Below the pieces are notes generated by a model. It had not been told where the DNA came from, did not search any database, and saw only the letters and a program-made list of their open reading frames with translations. Made by a program: the position numbers and the translations under genes. Shown here piece by piece: positions 60,680-64,000 of a DNA stretch of 64,000 nt; the stretch's first letter is position 1; every line of letters begins with the position of its first letter. Origin of the DNA: Agromyces cavernae. GTDB lineage: Bacteria > Actinomycetota > Actinomycetes > Actinomycetales > Microbacteriaceae. The DNA is taken from contig NZ_JAJNMP010000002.1 of the NCBI RefSeq assembly GCF_021044935.1, positions 62,001-126,000 on the forward strand, given 5' to 3'.

Positions 60680-62408
60680 TCGAACGACCGAGATGCTGCG
60701 CCGCGCGGTTCCGCGCTTCTCGCGCCTGCTGCCGTCGGTGCTGTTCGGCATCGGCTCGGCGGGGTCGAGCATCGCGCTGCTCGCCTGCTCCGCCTGGCTC
60801 ATCGCGCGCGCCGCGGAACAGCCGCCGGTGCTCTACCTCTCACTCGGCATCGTGGGCGTGCGGGCGTTCGCGCTCGGGCGCGCGGCGTTCCGTTACCTCG
60901 AACGCCTGACCGGGCATGACGCATCCTTCCGACAACTCGCGACGATCCGGGCCGGGGTCTTCGAGCGCCTCGTGCCGATCGCACCCGATGGCCTCGCGGC
61001 AAGTCGGCGCGGCGACCTGCTCGCACGTTTCGTCGACGACGTCGACGAGCTGCAGAACGTGCCCCTTCGTGTCGTGCAACCGGTCGTGAGCGCGGCGATC
61101 ATCCTCGTGCTCGCCGTCGTGGGCGTCGCGTTCATCGCCCCGGAATCGGGGTGGGCGGTGCTCACCTGCCTCGTCGTCGGCATCGGTGCGACACTGCTCG
61201 TGCAGCGCCGCTCGGCGATCCACGCCGAGCGGACTCTCGCTCCGCTTCGCGGCGAACTGCAGGGCGCGATCGTCGAACACGCCCAATCGCTCGACGTGCT
61301 CGTCGCGTTCGACGCGGCCGAGGCCGGCCGCCGGCGCATCGACGCCATCGGGGCCAAGCTCGCGAAGGCGACGCGGGCGCGGGCGGTGGCGAGTGGCGCC
61401 GCCTCTGCCGCGATGGTCGCCGTCGGCGGAATCGCCGTGGCAGCGAGCCTCAGCGCCTCGGCGCCCCTGCTCGCAGCGGGTCGCATCGACGGGCCGACAT
61501 TCGCGGTGCTGTGCCTCGTGCCGCTCGCGATCGCAGAGGTGGCCGGGGCGATTCCCCTGGCCGCCGGCGCGCTGCGACTCGCGCGAGCGAGCGCCGCTCG
61601 CGTCGCCGGCGCCGTGCCCGACGACGTGCCGGCGGGCGTCCCGGTGCCTCCCGCCGCTCCAGGGACGCCTCCGACGGGACATCCGACGCCGGCGATCGAA
61701 CTGCGCGACGTCCGCGCGCACTGGCCGGCGGTCGCCGGTGACGACGACCAGGTCGTCGACGTGCGACCGGCGGCACTCGAGGGCGTCGACCTCTCGATCG
61801 CCCCGGGCGAGCGAGTGCTCGTGCGCGGCGCGTCGGGCGCAGGCAAGACCACGCTCGCGCACGTGCTCGTGCGGTTCCTCGACTACGAGGGGTCATACCG
61901 CATCGGCGGCGTCGAAGCGTCGAGCCTCGACCCCGGCGCCGTGCGGCGCATCATCGGGCTGGTCGAGCAGCGTCCGTGGCTGTTCGACGAGGACGTGCGC
62001 CAGAACCTCCTGTTCGCGAGGGACACTGCGAGCGACACCGAACTGCGCGAGGTGCTCGACCGGGTCGGGCTCGGCGAGTGGCTCGAGGAGCGTGGCGGGC
62101 TCGACGCTCAGGTGGGGGAGCGCGGCAACCTCGTGTCGGGTGGGCAGGCGCAGCGCATCGCCCTCGCCCGCGCCCTGCTCGCCGACTTCCCGGTCCTCGT
62201 GCTCGATGAGCCGACGGCGAGCGTCGATCCCGCACGCGCCGACGCGCTCATCCGCGACATCACGGGTGCGGCGAGCCGATCGGGCCGCTCGGTGGTGCTC
62301 ATCGCCCACGCGGGCGTCGATGAACGGCTCGTCGACCGGGTCGTCTCGCTCGACGCCGGTCGTGTCGTCGACGCAGCACCCCTACCCATCGTCGAATCTC
62401 TCAGGTAA
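60672..62408 (+). CDS. cydC: ABC transporter CydC (cytochrome bd assembly)
   Basis: 578 residues from ATG 60672. Second half of the CydDC exporter. Text GIVGVRAFALGRAAFRYLER in the membrane part is typical of CydC. The ATPase shows Walker A RGASGAGKTTLAHVLVRFLD, Q-loop VEQRPWLFDEDV, signature NLVSGGQAQRIALARALL and Walker B VLVLDEPTASVDP. Completes the operon cydABDC; no further cyd gene follows. Confidence 0.94.
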   Translation: MSDRTTEMLRRAVPRFSRLLPSVLFGIGSAGSSIALLACSAWLIARAAEQPPVLYLSLGIVGVRAFALGRAAFRYLERLTGHDASFRQLATIRAGVFERLVPIAPDGLAASRRGDLLARFVDDVDELQNVPLRVVQPVVSAAIILVLAVVGVAFIAPESGWAVLTCLVVGIGATLLVQRRSAIHAERTLAPLRGELQGAIVEHAQSLDVLVAFDAAEAGRRRIDAIGAKLAKATRARAVASGAASAAMVAVGGIAVAASLSASAPLLAAGRIDGPTFAVLCLVPLAIAEVAGAIPLAAGALRLARASAARVAGAVPDDVPAGVPVPPAAPGTPPTGHPTPAIELRDVRAHWPAVAGDDDQVVDVRPAALEGVDLSIAPGERVLVRGASGAGKTTLAHVLVRFLDYEGSYRIGGVEASSLDPGAVRRIIGLVEQRPWLFDEDVRQNLLFARDTASDTELREVLDRVGLGEWLEERGGLDAQVGERGNLVSGGQAQRIALARALLADFPVLVLDEPTASVDPARADALIRDITGAASRSGRSVVLIAHAGVDERLVDRVVSLDAGRVVDAAPLPIVESLR

Positions 62409-62509
62409 CCTCACCGCAACGGCACTCATCGGGCGCGATCCGAGGCGGTGCCGCTGCGGTGTCCGATCACGGACGCCGAGAGCACAGAACCTCCGACGAA
62501 GGAGCAATT

Positions 62510-64000
62510 GTGAACCATCGAACCCGAACGACGATGAGGGCCGGTGCCCTGCTCGTCGCCGCCGCCGTGTGCGGAGCAGTCGCCATCGCCGTGCCCGCAC
62601 AGGCCGCTGTGGCAACCGACACCTCGGCGCTTCGCGCCGCCGTCACCGTCGAGGGCGTCACGCAGCACCTCGCCGAGTTCCAGGCCATCGCCGATGCGAA
62701 CAACGACAACCGCGCCGCAGGCACGTCGGGACACGACGCCTCCGTCGACTACGTCGAGGGCCTGCTCGACGCAGCCGGGTACATCACGACGCGACAGGAG
62801 TTCTCGTACGAGCGCACCGACTTCGGCGACTCGACACTCGAGCAGATCGGCCCGAACCCCGCGGTCTACGTGCTGGGCGTCGACTACTTCCCGATGGACT
62901 TCTCGGGCGAGGGTGACACCACCGCGTCCGTCACCGCCGTCGACGTGAACCTCGTCGGGGACCGAGCCTCCACGAGCGGCTGCGAGGCGGCCGACTTCGC
63001 CGGCTTCCCGGCGGGTGACATCGCGCTCATCCAGCGAGGCTCGTGCGACTTCTCCGTGAAGGCCGACAACGCGGCCGCGGTCGGCGCAACCGGCGTCATC
63101 GTGTTCAACCAGGGCAACGACGTGCCCGGTGACGACCGCTTCGGGCTGTTCGGGGGCACGCTGGGAGAGCCGGTGCGCGACATTCCGGTGGTGAGCGCGC
63201 CGTTCGCTTTGGGCGAGGAATGGGCGACCACGCCCGGCCTGCAGATGCGTCTCAACCTCGAGGCCGAGGTCGTGCAGGTCACGACTGAGAACCTGCTCGC
63301 CGACACCCCGACCGGTCGCACCGACCGCACGGTCGTCGTCGGCGGACACCTCGACGGCGTCGCAGAGGGCCCCGGCATCAACGACAACGGGTCGGGCACC
63401 GCCGCGATCCTCGAGACGGCGCTGGCGATGGCCGATCTCGAGATCGATCCCGAGAACCGGGTGCGTTTCGCGTTCTGGAGCGGCGAGGAGGACGGCCTCA
63501 TCGGGTCGAGCTTCTACGTCTCGCAGCTCACGCCCGCCGAGATCAAGGGCACCGCGCTGAACCTCAACTTCGACATGGTCGGATCGCTCAACTCGGTGAA
63601 CTTCGTCTACGACGGTGACGGCGACGCGCTCGGCACTGCCGGACCGAACGGCTCCGCGGTCATCGAGGACGTCTTCGTCGACTTCTTCGACAGCCAGGAC
63701 GAGCCGTCGGCGCCCACCGACTTCGACGGCCGCAGCGACTACTTCGGCTTCATCGAGGCGGGCATCCCGGCGGGCGGGCTGTTCACCGGTGCCGAGGGCA
63801 TCAAGACCGAGGAGCAGGCCGAGATCTTCGGGGGGACGGCCGGCGAACCGTACGACCCGTGCTACCACGCGGCGTGCGACACGTTCGACAACATCAACGA
63901 CGAGACGCTGGACCTGATGGCCGACGCGATCGCGCACTCCACCCTGACCTTCGCCGAGACGACCTCCGCGGTCAACGGCACGGCGAAGGGCAACGGCAAG
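62510..64000 (+). CDS. Secreted M28 aminopeptidase with PA domain (3' end outside window)
   Basis: 497 residues visible from GTG 62510, with GAAGGAG as ribosome site. Signal peptide: a basic start followed by AGALLVAAAVCGAVAIAVPA, ending near PAQAA. The first part holds a protease-associated (PA) insert with GDIALIQRGSCDFSVKADNA. The peptidase domain keeps the zinc ligands of Streptomyces griseus-type aminopeptidases: GGHLDGV (His), GPGINDNGSG (Asp), FWSGEEDGLIGS (Glu), LNFDMVGS (Asp) and PCYHAACDT (His). The gene is still open at base 64000, so the C-terminus is unseen. It likely cleaves N-terminal residues of extracellular peptides. Confidence 0.93.
   Translation, partial: MNHRTRTTMRAGALLVAAAVCGAVAIAVPAQAAVATDTSALRAAVTVEGVTQHLAEFQAIADANNDNRAAGTSGHDASVDYVEGLLDAAGYITTRQEFSYERTDFGDSTLEQIGPNPAVYVLGVDYFPMDFSGEGDTTASVTAVDVNLVGDRASTSGCEAADFAGFPAGDIALIQRGSCDFSVKADNAAAVGATGVIVFNQGNDVPGDDRFGLFGGTLGEPVRDIPVVSAPFALGEEWATTPGLQMRLNLEAEVVQVTTENLLADTPTGRTDRTVVVGGHLDGVAEGPGINDNGSGTAAILETALAMADLEIDPENRVRFAFWSGEEDGLIGSSFYVSQLTPAEIKGTALNLNFDMVGSLNSVNFVYDGDGDALGTAGPNGSAVIEDVFVDFFDSQDEPSAPTDFDGRSDYFGFIEAGIPAGGLFTGAEGIKTEEQAEIFGGTAGEPYDPCYHAACDTFDNINDETLDLMADAIAHSTLTFAETTSAVNGTAKGNGK

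Noticed and set aside
1-64000. tRNA, rRNA, CRISPR, prophage or insertion-sequence content
   Set aside because: I found no cloverleaf-like gene, no regularly spaced repeats with spacers, no transposase or integrase and no terminal inverted repeats; all large open stretches belong to core genes.

Overview
This is a GC-rich actinobacterial chromosome segment. It most likely comes from the family Microbacteriaceae, and an Agromyces-like organism is my best guess. The reasons are gene content and order (a dcw cluster without ftsA, with sepF, yggT and divIVA after ftsZ; a GarA-type FHA protein; PASTA kinase next to class II DAHP synthase), frequent GTG starts, many promoters of the TAnnnT type placed directly before start codons, and a MurE specificity loop that differs from the usual diaminopimelate type. 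I see no phage, transposon, CRISPR array, rRNA or tRNA. The window is almost entirely core chromosome with tightly packed genes.

Layout. 1-2642: end of a YchJ-type SEC-C gene, a membrane-anchored transglycosylase-like protein, NAD(P)HX epimerase, a small GNAT and an Hsp15-like S4 protein. 2698-5761: Nudix hydrolase, CDP-alcohol phosphatidyltransferase, GarA/OdhI homologue and two MerR regulators (FtsR-like and Rv1830-like). 5870-12119: ParA-like ATPase, pyruvate carboxylase, a second MinD/EspI-like ATPase and peptide deformylase. 12223-22303: acyl-CoA synthetase, ROK glucokinase, PlsC, class II DAHP synthase, PASTA Ser/Thr kinase, LysM protein, Rv2175c-like DNA-binding protein and polyprenyl synthase. 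This block resembles the M. tuberculosis Rv2173-Rv2187 neighbourhood. 22378-42873: DUF3040 protein, then the division and cell-wall cluster mraZ-rsmH-ftsL-like-ftsI-murE-murF-mraY-murD-ftsW-murG-murC-ftsQ-ftsZ-yggS-sepF-yggT-divIVA-lspA-rluD. 42929-49398: dnaE, hisD, nrdR and pyrD. 49371-54459: an App1/DUF2183 phosphatase, a TetR regulator and an OpuC-type osmoprotectant ABC transporter. 54456-62408: DedA protein, an M56 peptidase/BlaI pair, and divergently the cytochrome bd operon cydABDC. 62510-end: a secreted M28 aminopeptidase, cut by the window edge.

How the parts fit. The dcw cluster makes lipid II and the divisome as one long chain of overlapping genes. Its control region upstream of mraZ is the most elaborate non-coding stretch here (389 bp): three GTGG boxes at exact 10-bp spacing sit inside a promoter, preceded by further inverted boxes and a duplicated hairpin unit. 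The second striking control region lies between blaI and cydA. Two TCTAC-N5-GTAGA dyads sit exactly 22 bp apart, suggesting that a BlaI/M56 pair controls both itself and cytochrome bd. Other noteworthy points are the unusual MurE loop, an EspI-like ATPase with no ESX genes in view, a repeat-rich ftsZ leader, and a consistent 6-nt spacing between -10 boxes and start codons that points to leaderless transcripts.
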